A stretch of DNA of 64,000 bases from SAR202 cluster bacterium bin16 (GTDB taxonomy: Bacteria > Chloroflexota > Dehalococcoidia > Lucifugimonadales > Australimonadaceae), in NCBI GenBank assembly GCA_002238425.1, contig MPMJ01000001.1, forward strand, positions 1 through 64,000, read 5' to 3'. Positions 47,956 to 60,100 of the stretch are shown piece after piece. The notes below the pieces were generated by a model that saw nothing but the letters and a program-made list of their open reading frames with translations, ran no database searches and was not told the origin of the DNA. The translations under genes and the position numbers were made by a program. Each line of letters starts with the position of its first letter. Positions within the stretch are counted from its first letter, which is position 1.

Positions 47956-49038
47956 GTGATGGCAACCGTGATTGACGCCGATACCCACGTGGTCGAGTCC
48001 GAGGCGGTCTGGGAGTTCTTCGACGAGGACCTGGCACACCTGAAACCGGTGCTCGTCGGCACCATGGAGCCGTCCTCGGGGGTCCCGCGCAACCGGTGGG
48101 TCATCGGGCGGCGGCTGATCCCACAGCCCGCCGGACCGGGAGGGCACAACGCCCAGGCGCCGCCTGCGGATGCCGAAGTCCTTGCCGGCAAGTTCTGGGG
48201 CGGCAAGTCGCTGCAGGACCTGTCCTACCGGCTGTATGCAGCTGATGAGATGGGCGTGGACGTGCAGGTCATCTACCCCACGCTCTTCATCGTCTATCTC
48301 ACCGGCGACCCGCAACTGGAGCTCGGGCTATGTCGCGCCTACAACCGCTTCATGGCCGACGTCTGGTCCAGGTCCAACGACCGCCTGCGCTGGATACTCG
48401 TTCCGCCTCTTCAGTCCATCGACCGGGCCATCGAGGAGATGCACTACGGCGTCGCGAACGGCGCGGTCGGCGTCCTCTTCCGCGGCATGGAAGGCAGCCG
48501 CTCGCTCTGCGACCCCTACTTCTTCCCGGTTTACGACGAGGCGCAGCGGCTCGGCCTGCCTATCTGCATCCACACCGGCGCGGGCAACCCCGCGATCACC
48601 GAAGCGTTCGACACGACGATCGTGCAGTCGTTCCCCCAGCAGCGCCTGCTGCCCCTCATCGGTTTCCATGACCTCGTCTCCCACCGCGTGCCGGAGCGGT
48701 TCCCGGATCTGCGCATCGGATTCGTCGAGACGAGCGCGTCCTGGGTGCCGTACCTGCTGCACTACCTGAAGCATCGCGTGCGCGACGGCAGCGACCGTTG
48801 GGAAGGCGGAGTGCTGAAGGACTACCGGCTGTTCGTGGCGTGCGAGGCGGACGAGGACATCTCCTACCTCGCGCAGTGCATCCCGGAGGACCAGCTCCTC
48901 ATCGGCTCTGACTGGGGCCACACCGACCCTTCGGCGAACTACTCCATCGTAGATGAACTCAATGCGCGCGAGGACGTAGAGCCGCAGCTCAAGGAGAAGA
49001 TCCTCTCGCATAACCCGCGGAGTTTCTACCGGTTCTAA
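47956..49038 (+). CDS. TIM-barrel amidohydrolase (amidohydrolase-2)
   Basis: VIDADTHVVESEAVWEFFDED, YNRFMADVWSRSNDRLRWILVPPLQSIDRAIEEM, IGSDWGHTDPS. Confidence 0.88.
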   Translation: MMATVIDADTHVVESEAVWEFFDEDLAHLKPVLVGTMEPSSGVPRNRWVIGRRLIPQPAGPGGHNAQAPPADAEVLAGKFWGGKSLQDLSYRLYAADEMGVDVQVIYPTLFIVYLTGDPQLELGLCRAYNRFMADVWSRSNDRLRWILVPPLQSIDRAIEEMHYGVANGAVGVLFRGMEGSRSLCDPYFFPVYDEAQRLGLPICIHTGAGNPAITEAFDTTIVQSFPQQRLLPLIGFHDLVSHRVPERFPDLRIGFVETSASWVPYLLHYLKHRVRDGSDRWEGGVLKDYRLFVACEADEDISYLAQCIPEDQLLIGSDWGHTDPSANYSIVDELNAREDVEPQLKEKILSHNPRSFYRF

Positions 49039-49044
49039 CGCGGG

Positions 49045-49992
49045 TCAGCCGCTCAAACCGACGACCCGCGCGCCTGTGCCGGTGGTGACGAGGTCGAACA
49101 GCGCCTCGACGAAGTCCGGCGAGTCGTTCGGCATTTCGATGCGTGCCAGCCGCACACCGACGCGATTTGCCGCCTGCGTCGCGGCGATGTCGATGTCGAA
49201 CAGTATCTCCAAGTGGTCACAGACGAAGCCGAACGGAACGACCAGCACGTTCTTCCCGCCCTCGCGCGCGACCTGCTCGATGCTCTCTAGGATGTCCGGC
49301 CCCAGCCACGGCGTGCCGGTCTTCGCGGCGCTCTGGTAGGCGAAGCGCCAGGATGTAAGTCCCGCAGCCGCTGCTACCGCCATGGCGCTATCCGTCAACT
49401 CCTGTGGGTATGGGTCACCCTCATCGATTATCCGCGCGGGCAGGCTGTGCGCAGAAAACAGCACTTCCACGTCCGAAGGGCCAGCGTCGAACCAGGCAAT
49501 CGCGTCCGTGATGCGCCGCGCGACGAGCGCCACGAACAGGGGATTCGCATGCCAGCTCTCGACGAACTGCATCGGCGGAGGCGACGACGCTTGCGCCATG
49601 CTGCACGCCACGGCCTCACGGTATCCAGCGATGCTCATCCTGGAGTAGTGCGGCGCCAGTGGCAGCGCAACGAGTTCGTCTACCTCGTCGGCCAGGATCC
49701 GCTCGACACTCTCCGCGATGTACGGGTGCCAGTGCTTCATGCCGACGTACACGCGCCATGAGGCGTCTCTGGCATCGCGGTTCAGGCGCCGCTCCAACAG
49801 GTCCGCGACACTCCGGGTAATCTCCAGCAACGGCGTCCTGCCGCCCACCGCGCGGTACCGCTCCACGAGCGTGGTCACCGCTTCCGGGCTGGGTTCCCGC
49901 CCACCGAGTATGTCGCGGTAGTATGGCTCAACGTCGCTCAGGTGCTCCGGCGTCCCATACGCCATCAGCAGAACGCCTTTCAACCCTGACAC
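49045..49992 (-). CDS. hemH: Ferrochelatase (protoporphyrin or coproporphyrin)
   Basis: GVLLMAYGTPEHLSDVEPYYRDILGGREPS; FSAHSLPARIIDEGDPYP; GFVCDHLEILFDIDIAA; GTG start inferred. Confidence 0.92.
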   Translation of the reverse strand: MSGLKGVLLMAYGTPEHLSDVEPYYRDILGGREPSPEAVTTLVERYRAVGGRTPLLEITRSVADLLERRLNRDARDASWRVYVGMKHWHPYIAESVERILADEVDELVALPLAPHYSRMSIAGYREAVACSMAQASSPPPMQFVESWHANPLFVALVARRITDAIAWFDAGPSDVEVLFSAHSLPARIIDEGDPYPQELTDSAMAVAAAAGLTSWRFAYQSAAKTGTPWLGPDILESIEQVAREGGKNVLVVPFGFVCDHLEILFDIDIAATQAANRVGVRLARIEMPNDSPDFVEALFDLVTTGTGARVVGLSG

Positions 49993-50012
49993 TCCTTCTC
50001 TCCGTCCTCGCG

Positions 50013-51470
50013 CTAGACGCTCGTGGTCTGCGCTGCGCCTCGACGCGCGAACGCATGGACGCGCTCCGCGGCACCGCGCCCTTGCCGGATGCAGTCGGGG
50101 ACGCCGACCCCACGGTAGGACGCACCGCACAGGAAGAGACCGGGATGCGCATCGAGCTCTCGGTCAACGATTTCCAGCCATTCGGTATGGTCAATCTTGT
50201 ACTGCGGCAGCCCGTCCGCCCATCGATGCACCCAGGTTCGTTCCGGCGGGCCGCCTATGCCGAGGAGCGGACGCAGTGCCTCGGTTGCAGCCTCGACCAG
50301 TTCGGCATCCCTCTCACCGGCGGAGGCATCATCCTCGGTCCGCATGAATGCGCGCAGCAGTACGTAGTCCTGCGGACTTCGGCCCGGCCACTTCGACGAC
50401 ATCCACGTGCAACCCGCAACCGGACCCGCCTCGGAGCGCGGCGACAGGAAGCCGGAGCCGTCCAGCGCGTGGGCCACATCCTCGCGACGGAACGCCAGGT
50501 ACACGCTGACCGCTGGCGCGCTCCGCATCCGCTCCAGCAGCCCGGTCAGCCTTGGTGCGAACGACCCGACGAGGCTCCCCGCCCCTTGAGCAGGCGTCGC
50601 GAGCACTACCGCGTCCGCCTCGAACGAACTCTCGTCGTCCAGCGTTACGCGGTACCGAGGGGCCGCATCTCCGATGCGGTCGACCGCGATCGCTGCACGT
50701 CCGCTGACGACCTCCGTTCTTCCGAGATTGTCCGCTATCGCCTGCACTAGCCGCTGGGTTCCGCCTTTGAGCGAGAAGAACGCGCTCGGGGGCTGTTCGG
50801 TACCGCGCGCCGCCCTTCTCGCCTCGCTCATTCCGCGGACAATGCTGCCGTAGCGCTGCTCCCACTCTTCCAGCATCGGGAAGAGCGCATCCAGGCTCAT
50901 TTCGTAGGAATCGCTCCCGTATATCCCGGCGGTGAGCGGCTCCAGCAGTGTGTCGGTGAACTCTGCGCCCAAGCGCCTCCGCAGAAACCCGCCCAGCGAC
51001 TCACGCCCTTTGGCCCTCCGCCTGCGCACCAGCGGCTCGATGCTGGCGCGCAGCTTGCCACGCCACGACAGGAACGACGCACTCCATACGTCCTTCCGGC
51101 TGGCAGGCGCAGGCCCCATCAGGCCCGGAGGGATGCGGTGCAACTTCCCGTTGCGGCGAAGCAACGCGCCGGTCGCCTGCATGTAGACGACGCCATCCCC
51201 GATGCCGAGTTCGTTCGCCAGTTCGAGCGCCCACGGCTTCCTCGTGAGGAATCCGTCCGGTCCGCCCTCCACGATGAAGCCGTCCTCGTTCAGCGTGCTG
51301 ATCTTGCCGCCGAGGACTCCCTCACGCTCAACCAGGACAGCAGAGAGATCGGTCCCGCTCTCCCGGCATGCCTTTTCGAGGTACCACGCGGTGGCGAGGC
51401 CGGTGATGCCGCCACCCACGATGACTACCGACAGGCGATTCTCGTCGGGGGTGTCATGGTCAGGCGGCAT
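50013..51470 (-). CDS. hemY: Protoporphyrinogen/coproporphyrinogen oxidase (HemY/CgoX type)
   Basis: VVIVGGGITGLATAWYLEKA; GGKISTLNEDGFIVEGGPDGFL; LFLCGASYRGVGVPDCIRQG. Confidence 0.92.
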   Translation of the reverse strand: MPPDHDTPDENRLSVVIVGGGITGLATAWYLEKACRESGTDLSAVLVEREGVLGGKISTLNEDGFIVEGGPDGFLTRKPWALELANELGIGDGVVYMQATGALLRRNGKLHRIPPGLMGPAPASRKDVWSASFLSWRGKLRASIEPLVRRRRAKGRESLGGFLRRRLGAEFTDTLLEPLTAGIYGSDSYEMSLDALFPMLEEWEQRYGSIVRGMSEARRAARGTEQPPSAFFSLKGGTQRLVQAIADNLGRTEVVSGRAAIAVDRIGDAAPRYRVTLDDESSFEADAVVLATPAQGAGSLVGSFAPRLTGLLERMRSAPAVSVYLAFRREDVAHALDGSGFLSPRSEAGPVAGCTWMSSKWPGRSPQDYVLLRAFMRTEDDASAGERDAELVEAATEALRPLLGIGGPPERTWVHRWADGLPQYKIDHTEWLEIVDRELDAHPGLFLCGASYRGVGVPDCIRQGRGAAERVHAFARRGAAQTTSV

Positions 51471-52521
51471 GCGAGGCGTCCCATTCCCGAACGCAATCGA
51501 TCATGTGCATGATGTTGTCGATCGGGGTCTGGGGCAGGAAGCCGTGGCCCAGGTTGAAGATGTGGCCGGAGCGTCCTCCGGCGCGTTTCAGTACGTCGAG
51601 GGTCTGCTCGCGCACCACGTCGGGCGGCCCGAGCAGGACGGCGGGATCGAGATTCCCCTGCACGGCAACATCCCCCAGCGAAGCCCACGCCTCGTCCAGC
51701 GGAACGCGCCAGTCCAGGCCGATCACATCGGCTCCACTGTCCCTGATGACTTCGTTGAGACCGCCGGAGCCAGTCGCAAAATGGATGGCAGGAACGCCGG
51801 TTGCCTTGACGGCGCTGATGATCTCACGGGTGTACGGGAAGACGTACCGGCGATAGTCCTGTGGGCTCAGCCAGCCAACCCAGCTGTCGAACAACTGCAG
51901 CATCTGCGCCCCTGCGCCCGCCTGGGCGCGCAGGTACGCGACGATCATGTCGCTCAGCCTGCTCATCAGGCCGTGCCACAGGTCCGGCTGGCCGTACATC
52001 ATCGCCTTGGTCGTGGCGTAGTTGCGGGACGGTCCGCCCTCGATGAGGTAGGTGGCGAGCGTAAACGGAGCGCCGGCGAAACCGATGAGCGCCTTCGCCT
52101 CCGGCAACTCGTTCCTCACGAGTCTGAGCGCCTCCAACATGTACGGCACGTCCTGTTCGGGGTCGAGTGGCCGCAGGCGTTCGAGGTCGCTCTCGGAGCG
52201 GATCGGCGGGTCGATGACTGGCCCGACCTTCTCGACCAGTTGCACGTCGATACCGATTCCCACCAGCGGTGTGACGATGTCGGCAAAGATGATGGCGGCG
52301 TCCACGTCGAAGCGCTCGACGGGTTGCATCGTTACGGCGGCAGCGAGTTCCGGGTTACGGCAGATGTCCAGCAGGCTGTGCTTCCCGCGCACCTTCCGGT
52401 ATTCGGGCAGTATCCTGCCTGCCTGCCGCATGAACCACTGAGGCGTGCCTCCCGCCTTCTCCATCCGGGCGGCCTTCAGCAGCGCAGGTTCGCGCTCGAT
52501 CTGTATCGCAGGGGTGTTCAT
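51460..52521 (-). CDS. hemE: Uroporphyrinogen decarboxylase
   Basis: TPQWFMRQAGRILPEYRKVR; IIFADIVTPL; GFAGAPFTLATYLIEGG; FNLGHGFLPQTP. Confidence 0.95.
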   Translation of the reverse strand: MNTPAIQIEREPALLKAARMEKAGGTPQWFMRQAGRILPEYRKVRGKHSLLDICRNPELAAAVTMQPVERFDVDAAIIFADIVTPLVGIGIDVQLVEKVGPVIDPPIRSESDLERLRPLDPEQDVPYMLEALRLVRNELPEAKALIGFAGAPFTLATYLIEGGPSRNYATTKAMMYGQPDLWHGLMSRLSDMIVAYLRAQAGAGAQMLQLFDSWVGWLSPQDYRRYVFPYTREIISAVKATGVPAIHFATGSGGLNEVIRDSGADVIGLDWRVPLDEAWASLGDVAVQGNLDPAVLLGPPDVVREQTLDVLKRAGGRSGHIFNLGHGFLPQTPIDNIMHMIDCVREWDASHAA

Positions 52522-52536
52522 CGAAGATTCGCCCGG

Positions 52537-53229
52537 CTATCCGAGCATGTTCAGGATACCTTCAGGGTCTCTCTTCACGCACGTGAAGATGGGAGTGTCG
52601 CGCAGGGTGTGACGCCTCGCCTCAGTGGAGCGGAGCTCGATGACGAGGTCCTGGAACTCGGCGAGCGAGTCGGTCTCGTAACCCACGATGAACTCCTGAT
52701 CGCCCAGCCCGGTCGAGTAGAGCAGTATCTGGCTGATGTCAGGGTGCGTGCGCCCCACCCGGATGTGCTCGTTCATCATCCCCTGCCTCGCCTCGCGGGA
52801 GATGAGGTACCAATCGATGGTCTTGGTGAAGGGGTAGAGCACGAAGTACTTGCCCTTCTCCTGCGACTGCTCCGCGTGGTCCTGGTCTGTGCGCGCCTGC
52901 CTGTAGGTTGACCGTCGAAGCAGACCGAAGTACGAATGGCTGACCTCCAGGAATCCGCCCAACTCAGTCGACAGCAGCGCTCCAAGCGTCTCTTCGAGGC
53001 ACTCGAGTCCTGTGGACGTCCGCCACAGCATGAAGTCGGTGTCAGCGCGCAGTCCAAGCGTGCTGTACGCATGGGCCGGTACTTCGGCTTGCGTCGCCCG
53101 AAGGGTCGTCACGAACTCTTCCTTGTGGCGAGTCCTGGCTTCGGCGGGCTGCCGCCGCCACGACCCATCCACCTTGAAGAACACGAACTGGACGCAGGTG
53201 TCGCCCGTTCCTGTTGGACCGTCTTTCAA
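52537..53229 (-). CDS. hemQ: HemQ / chlorite dismutase-like coproheme decarboxylase
   Basis: VQFVFFKVDGSWR, YSTLGLRADTDFMLW, YFVLYPFTKTIDWYLISREARQGMMNEHIRVGR. Confidence 0.9.
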   Translation of the reverse strand: MKDGPTGTGDTCVQFVFFKVDGSWRRQPAEARTRHKEEFVTTLRATQAEVPAHAYSTLGLRADTDFMLWRTSTGLECLEETLGALLSTELGGFLEVSHSYFGLLRRSTYRQARTDQDHAEQSQEKGKYFVLYPFTKTIDWYLISREARQGMMNEHIRVGRTHPDISQILLYSTGLGDQEFIVGYETDSLAEFQDLVIELRSTEARRHTLRDTPIFTCVKRDPEGILNMLG

Positions 53230-53266
53230 ATCATCCCTTCCTTGCTACCAGCAGGCTCCGGTCTGG

Positions 53267-53337
53267 CTGCCCCGCCTGGATTCGAACCAGGGTCAACAGA
53301 TCCAAAGTCTGCTGTGCTACCACTGCACCACGGGGCA
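53267..53337 (-). tRNA. tRNA-Gln (anticodon TTG)
   Basis: Revcomp TGCCCCGTGGTGCAGTGGTAGCACAGCAGACTTTGGATCTGTTGACCCTGGTTCGAATCCAGGCGGGGCAG; loop CTTTGGA; CCA encoded at 53264-53266. Confidence 0.95.
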
Positions 53338-53398
53338 CCGGGCCAGTGCAGTTCCATATTGTAACGCTCCGTGTCCTCGCACGAATCAGACGCTGGAA

Positions 53399-53722
53399 CT
53401 ATGGCTGCGGGGAGAACGACGTTGCCTCCCAGATCGAGTTCTCGATCCTTTCGACGATAAGGCCATCCTTCTCCGACTCCGCGAACGCACGGATGCGCTC
53501 CGGGTCCTCGCGGAACTCGGCCCACTTCGCGCGGCGCTCCGCGTCGTCCTCCCATGCCAGCATGTAGTGGAACTTCGTGTTGTCGCCCACCGACTCCGTC
53601 CAGTACCCCACTGGGCGGAACCCGTATTTCAGGAATAGTTCGTGGGTCACATCCGCGAACCGCTGCACGACCGCGCGCAGCTTGCCCGGCATCGAATAGT
53701 AGGTGCGCATCTCGTAAATCAT
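53399..53722 (-). CDS. NIPSNAP family protein
   Basis: MIYEMRTYYSMPGKLRAVVQRFADVTHELFLKYGFRPVGYWTESVGDNTKFHYMLAWEDDAER. Confidence 0.88.
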   Translation of the reverse strand: MIYEMRTYYSMPGKLRAVVQRFADVTHELFLKYGFRPVGYWTESVGDNTKFHYMLAWEDDAERRAKWAEFREDPERIRAFAESEKDGLIVERIENSIWEATSFSPQP

Positions 53723-53764
53723 GAGAACCTCCTCAGCCGGGCGAGGATACTTCATCGCGCCGAT

Positions 53765-54532
53765 TCATGGCTGCGGGACGAAGATGACGGCCGACCCTTC
53801 CCCGATGCCAAGCTCCTCGGCTAGCCCGGCGTTAATCTCCAGCACGTACCGGATAGGAACGCCGGAGGAGTAGCGCGGCAGCGACGAGTCCGGCGTCCCC
53901 GGCTCGGGGAACGGCAACCTCTCCGCCACGCCGGTCACGACAAGGTCGTCCGATATCCACACGATGTCTATCGGGAAGCGCATGCCCCGCATCCAGAACG
54001 TCGCATTCCCCGTGCCGCCCATGTCGAACCACATGCCGCGCTCCCGCGCCAGCCTATCGCGTCCGCCAAGCCCCAGCCCGCGCCGCTCATACGTGTCCGC
54101 CACGTCCACCCCGAAAGTGAACCCTTCGACCGTCACCTCCGCCTGCGGGTAGCCGGACGGCGTTGCGGTTGGCACGGGGGTAGGCGTCGACGTTGGTGTC
54201 GATGTAGGCGCCGGGGTAGGTGTCGGCGTGGATATAGGTGTCGGAGCAGAAGTTGGAATCGAAGTTGGGATGGGCGTTGGCGTCGGGGTTGGCGTCAGAG
54301 TAGGAGTCGCGGTAGGTGTCGCCGTAGGAACGGAAGTGGGCGTCTGCGTGGGGTCGGCCGCGCAGGAGAGATTCGCCAGCGCGAGCGCCATGCACAGCAG
54401 CACGGCGGGCAACGCGTTAGGGCGGTGGGGATTCACGGGGCTGTCGAGTCCACGGCGTCGGTCGTCAGGCCCCTTGCGCCTGCCGCGCTTGGAGCTCCTC
54501 TGTCTCCCGGTAGAGCTGCACGATGGTGTCAC
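53765..54532 (-). CDS. DUF192 lipoprotein with long TP-repeat linker
   Basis: [22 protein letters not shown].. linker then [45 protein letters not shown]. Confidence 0.85.
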   Translation of the reverse strand: MTPSCSSTGRQRSSKRGRRKGPDDRRRGLDSPVNPHRPNALPAVLLCMALALANLSCAADPTQTPTSVPTATPTATPTLTPTPTPTPIPTSIPTSAPTPISTPTPTPAPTSTPTSTPTPVPTATPSGYPQAEVTVEGFTFGVDVADTYERRGLGLGGRDRLARERGMWFDMGGTGNATFWMRGMRFPIDIVWISDDLVVTGVAERLPFPEPGTPDSSLPRYSSGVPIRYVLEINAGLAEELGIGEGSAVIFVPQP

Positions 54533-55856
54533 GGTCCGGGCAGTACCGGTCTACGTCGTCGTCGATATAGAGCCAGCCGCCCTTGGATACCTTGTGGAAG
54601 TTGGCGCGGTAGTAGATCGTCCCTCGTGCCCCCCTGCTGGCAAGCACCTTGGCCGCCGTCTCGCTGTCCTGCTCAAGAACCCTCTCAGGGCGCTCGATCG
54701 TGGACGGGTCGCGGAAGACGTTCATCGGCTCGCCCCCGTCCTGTACAACCTTTATCTGCTCCTTCAGCAGGTTCCGGTACGCGATGACACACGCATCCGA
54801 GACGCCGAGGTGCTCCTGCGTCCTGTCCGCTATCTCGCCCTGCGACCACCACGCGATCATGTCCTGGGAGAGCACGTTGTCCAGTATCGGCTCACCGCTC
54901 TCGTAGTCCAGCGGCACCTCGGCGAAGGGCACGCCGTCCTGCTCCGGCACGTCCACGCCGGGTGGGAAGTCGTAGTAGAAGTACTGGAAGTGCCAGGTGC
55001 TCGTGTCGTCCAGCGGCACGCCGATCTGGTACGACTTGCGTATGGTCCCCGGTTGGTACGGCGCGAACGTGAGGGTGTAGGGGAAGAGGAAAGAGTTCGC
55101 GCCTATGTTCCATGACGGAGAGTCCTCGCTCTTGTCCGATTCCAGGTTGCCTTTCGAGAACCCGAACTGGTTCCAAACGGGCTGGTACTTCGTGTAGACG
55201 CCCCGGTCCAACCTGTCCTGCTGCTGGCGCATCGTTGCGTTGTAGCGCGCGCGGCTATCGTCGGTGAGCCTGCCCTGGCGTTCGAGCGCATACTGCGCGA
55301 GCCGTCCGTGCAGGTAGGTCGCGTGTCCGAGGTCGCCACGGTTCTCCATCACCTGCAGCCAGTTGCACGGCAGGTGGTGAGCGACGATCTGACGGAAGCC
55401 GCCCGGGCGCACGAAGAGGTCCCAGCGCGGAAGCAGCGGCGCGGGTGTAGGGCCGAGGTACGCCCAGACGAGCCCGCCCATCTCCTGCACAGGGTAATGC
55501 AGCGCTTCCACCTTCTCCCTGAACGTGCTGTCCGGGGGCTCCAGTGGCGTCTCGATGCATCGGCCTTCCTCGTCGAACATCCACCCGTGGTAGCCGCAAC
55601 GCAGCCCATGCTCCTCCGGGATCCCGTACTCCAGGCTCATCAGCCGGTGGGGACAGCGCAGCCCCAAGAGACCCAGCGTTCCGGAGCGGTCGCGGTAGAG
55701 CGCAAGCTCCTCGCCGAGAATCTTCACCTTGCGGACCGGATTCTCGTCCAACCGCTGGGTCGCCAGGATGGGATGCCAGTAGCGGCGCATCAGCTCACCG
55801 CCGGGTGTGCCGGGCCCTACGCGTGTCAGCAGTTCGTTATCCTGCGCGGTCAGCAT
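54465..55856 (-). CDS. Rieske [2Fe-2S] oxygenase
   Basis: [33 protein letters not shown]. Confidence 0.92.
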   Translation of the reverse strand: MLTAQDNELLTRVGPGTPGGELMRRYWHPILATQRLDENPVRKVKILGEELALYRDRSGTLGLLGLRCPHRLMSLEYGIPEEHGLRCGYHGWMFDEEGRCIETPLEPPDSTFREKVEALHYPVQEMGGLVWAYLGPTPAPLLPRWDLFVRPGGFRQIVAHHLPCNWLQVMENRGDLGHATYLHGRLAQYALERQGRLTDDSRARYNATMRQQQDRLDRGVYTKYQPVWNQFGFSKGNLESDKSEDSPSWNIGANSFLFPYTLTFAPYQPGTIRKSYQIGVPLDDTSTWHFQYFYYDFPPGVDVPEQDGVPFAEVPLDYESGEPILDNVLSQDMIAWWSQGEIADRTQEHLGVSDACVIAYRNLLKEQIKVVQDGGEPMNVFRDPSTIERPERVLEQDSETAAKVLASRGARGTIYYRANFHKVSKGGWLYIDDDVDRYCPDRDTIVQLYRETEELQARQAQGA

Positions 55857-55878
55857 CGCGTCTCCCTCCTGCACATGT

Positions 55879-56925
55879 TCACTGCCCCGTACTGTCCCAC
55901 AACTGGGGCTGACCGACCGCTAAACGGGACGGGGGCGTGAGGCCCAGGTGCTCATAGGCCGCGCGCGTAAGCATCCGTCCGCGTGGCGTGCGATTCAGGA
56001 AGCCCAGCTGCATCAGGTACGGCTCGTACACGTCCATGATGGTGTCGGCTTCCTCGCCTGTTGATGCCGCGAGTGTGTCCAGCCCCACCGGGCCACCGCC
56101 GTACTTCTCCGCGATCATCCGCACGAGGCGATGGTCCACCTCGTCGAGGCCGATCGCGTCCACCTCCATCAGCCCGAGTGCCTGCGATGCAACGTCGCGC
56201 GTGACACGGCCGTCGGCGCGCACCTGCGCGAAGTCGCGCACCCGGCGCAGCAGCCGGTTCGCCACGCGGGGCGTCCCCCGCGCGCGCTTGGCGATCTCTT
56301 CCACGCCGCCCTCGTCTGTCTCCAAGTCAAATATGCGCGTGGAGCGCCGAACGATGGCCTGCATCGCGGCCTCGTCGTAGAAATCGAGGCGGTACACCGA
56401 GCCGAACCGGTCGCGCAGCGGCGCACTCAGCATCGAGTAACGCGTCGTTGCACCGACGAGCGTGAACGGCTCCACCTTCAGGTTGATGCTCTGCGCCTGC
56501 AGTCCCTTCCCCATCACCCATGAGAGCGAGTAGTCCTCCATCGCGGGGTAGAGGATCTCCTCCACGATCTTGCTCAGCCGGTGAATCTCGTCGATGAACA
56601 GCACATCGCCGGCCTTGAGCTGGGTGAGGAGCGATGCCATGTCGCCGGGGCGCTCGATTGCCGGTCCCGCCGTCGTGCGCAGGTTCGCGCCCATCTCAGC
56701 GGCGATGATGGAGGCGAGCGTCGTCTTGCCGAGGCCGGGCGGGCCGTAGAGCAGTACGTGGTCGAGCGGCTCACCGCGCTGCAGGGCGGCGTCCATGGAG
56801 ATGATGAGCGTCTCCTTCACGCGCTCCTGGCCGATGTACTCGGCGAGGCGGCGTGGGCGCAGTCCGCCCTCCGAACCCCGGTCTTCCTCGCGCGCTGCTC
56901 CAGAGACGATGCGTTCGTTGGCCAT
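55879..56925 (-). CDS. ruvB: Holliday junction branch migration helicase RuvB
   Basis: [83 protein letters not shown]. Confidence 0.97.
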   Translation of the reverse strand: MANERIVSGAAREEDRGSEGGLRPRRLAEYIGQERVKETLIISMDAALQRGEPLDHVLLYGPPGLGKTTLASIIAAEMGANLRTTAGPAIERPGDMASLLTQLKAGDVLFIDEIHRLSKIVEEILYPAMEDYSLSWVMGKGLQAQSINLKVEPFTLVGATTRYSMLSAPLRDRFGSVYRLDFYDEAAMQAIVRRSTRIFDLETDEGGVEEIAKRARGTPRVANRLLRRVRDFAQVRADGRVTRDVASQALGLMEVDAIGLDEVDHRLVRMIAEKYGGGPVGLDTLAASTGEEADTIMDVYEPYLMQLGFLNRTPRGRMLTRAAYEHLGLTPPSRLAVGQPQLWDSTGQ

Positions 56926-56964
56926 CCCGCCGCGATTCTAGCGCATGGGGCGCATACGAGAGCA

Positions 56965-57972
56965 CTAAGGCAGGTTCAGATACACCTGCGATGGGTCTTT
57001 GCCAAGATGCTCCAGCAGACGTCGAACGCTCCGGACACTTAAGGTGGAGCTGATGTTACCCTCCACAATGATGCCTGTGTCACCTACCGGTATCGGAGTA
57101 TGGAACGCTCCACCATTCGGATGTATTCCGTCTGTGTTATAGAGATAACGTTTATGCCCGCTTCTGAACTGGCATTCCTCATGCGTGAGCACGCCTTCTT
57201 TGTGCAGCCATCTTACGGACTCGATTACGATACCACGCCAACTCCTGATATCTCGCTCTTCACCACTGGGAAGCCGTATCACAGCGGGCGCAGGTCTATT
57301 GGTGGTTTCAAAATCCCCAGTCAGAGGAGTCCACGCTCCCCCGCTCGGAGCAGAAGCCTGCGCAACACTCTGTACAGGCATTGGCCGAGGCTCCGGTGCC
57401 ACTTCAATGTAAGGAACTGGGTCAGGTGCAACGTGAGTCTCGGTTTCAATCAACGGCTCGGCTGCATACTCATAGCTGCCGTCCTCCAAGCTGCGTTGCC
57501 ACAGGCCAAGCATGGCTAACGCTACTTTTCCAGGTTCGGCGTCGGCAATGGTAACCCGGAGTATCTTCCTCTCCTCCAACGGGACTTGCTGGAATACATC
57601 GTAGACTTCCCAAATGTTCCCGTCGGTAAGGCAACCATAGCGAACTCCCCTTACCAAGGCGTAATTCAGCAGCTGTCCTACGTGGGGATCCAATGGCTCG
57701 TTGAGTTTTTTCGCCTCGATTAGAACGACTGGCGGGTTGTCCAGACCCCTCCTAAGCCCATAGTCGGCACGGCCTGGGGGCACCTCATACTCCACTGTTA
57801 CCAGCGATGGGTCAGTTGCGTCCCAGCCCAGCGCCTTCAACATCGGGTCTATTAGTACTACCCGAGTGCGGAACTCGTTCTTGCTTAGTTCGAGGTTGTA
57901 CCTGCCCATCCGTTCTCTAAGCGTTTCAATGGTCCGCACCAGTTCCCCAAGCAAATCCGCCACGCCTAACAC
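56965..57972 (-). CDS. Type I restriction HsdR-N-like (PD-D/ExK) domain protein without helicase
   Basis: [86 protein letters not shown]. Confidence 0.78.
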   Translation of the reverse strand: MLGVADLLGELVRTIETLRERMGRYNLELSKNEFRTRVVLIDPMLKALGWDATDPSLVTVEYEVPPGRADYGLRRGLDNPPVVLIEAKKLNEPLDPHVGQLLNYALVRGVRYGCLTDGNIWEVYDVFQQVPLEERKILRVTIADAEPGKVALAMLGLWQRSLEDGSYEYAAEPLIETETHVAPDPVPYIEVAPEPRPMPVQSVAQASAPSGGAWTPLTGDFETTNRPAPAVIRLPSGEERDIRSWRGIVIESVRWLHKEGVLTHEECQFRSGHKRYLYNTDGIHPNGGAFHTPIPVGDTGIIVEGNISSTLSVRSVRRLLEHLGKDPSQVYLNLP

Positions 57973-58036
57973 CTCTTCTACGATGTCGCGCTATCCTAAC
58001 ACCATCCCTCTTCCCTGCACCTTGTACACTAACCCC

Positions 58037-59686
<1,650 letters not shown>

Positions 59687-59736
59687 CCTCTTCCCTTGCT
59701 CTGCAGTGCAACCAGAGGGCTATTCTTGCATTGCGG

Positions 59737-59778
59737 ATATAGACTAGTCTGGTCTGGATGATATAGACTAGTCTATAT
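59737..59778. promoter_or_regulatory. Putative TA autoregulation operator
   Basis: Perfect 18-bp palindrome ATATAGACTAGTCTATAT (59761-59778) plus truncated copy ATATAGACTAGTCT (59737-59750). Confidence 0.7.
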
Positions 59779-59800
59779 TCAACGAGAGGCAGGCTGACCC

Positions 59801-60100
59801 ATGACCACACGCACCCCGCCGTCACAAGCCGATTCCACCCGCACGTGGACCATCGCCGACACCAAAGCGCGGCTGTCCGAGATCCTCCGTCTCGCAGAGG
59901 AGGAAGGCCCGCAGCGCATCGGCGTCAAGCACGCCTTCATCGTCGTGCCGGAACGCCTGTGGCAGGAGCGCGCACGCCCTCGCAAGCCCCTCGGCCAATG
60001 GCTCGTGGAGAACTTTCCCCGCGTCAATCTGGAGATTCCACCACCGCCACCTGAACGAGAACCTCCTTTCTCCGATGAGCGGGATGAATCAGAAGCATGA
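59801..60100 (+). CDS. Phd/YefM-like antitoxin
   Basis: TWTIADTKARLSEILRLAEEEGPQRIGVKHAFIVVPERLW; ATGA overlap with VapC-like gene. Confidence 0.8.
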   Translation: MTTRTPPSQADSTRTWTIADTKARLSEILRLAEEEGPQRIGVKHAFIVVPERLWQERARPRKPLGQWLVENFPRVNLEIPPPPPEREPPFSDERDESEA

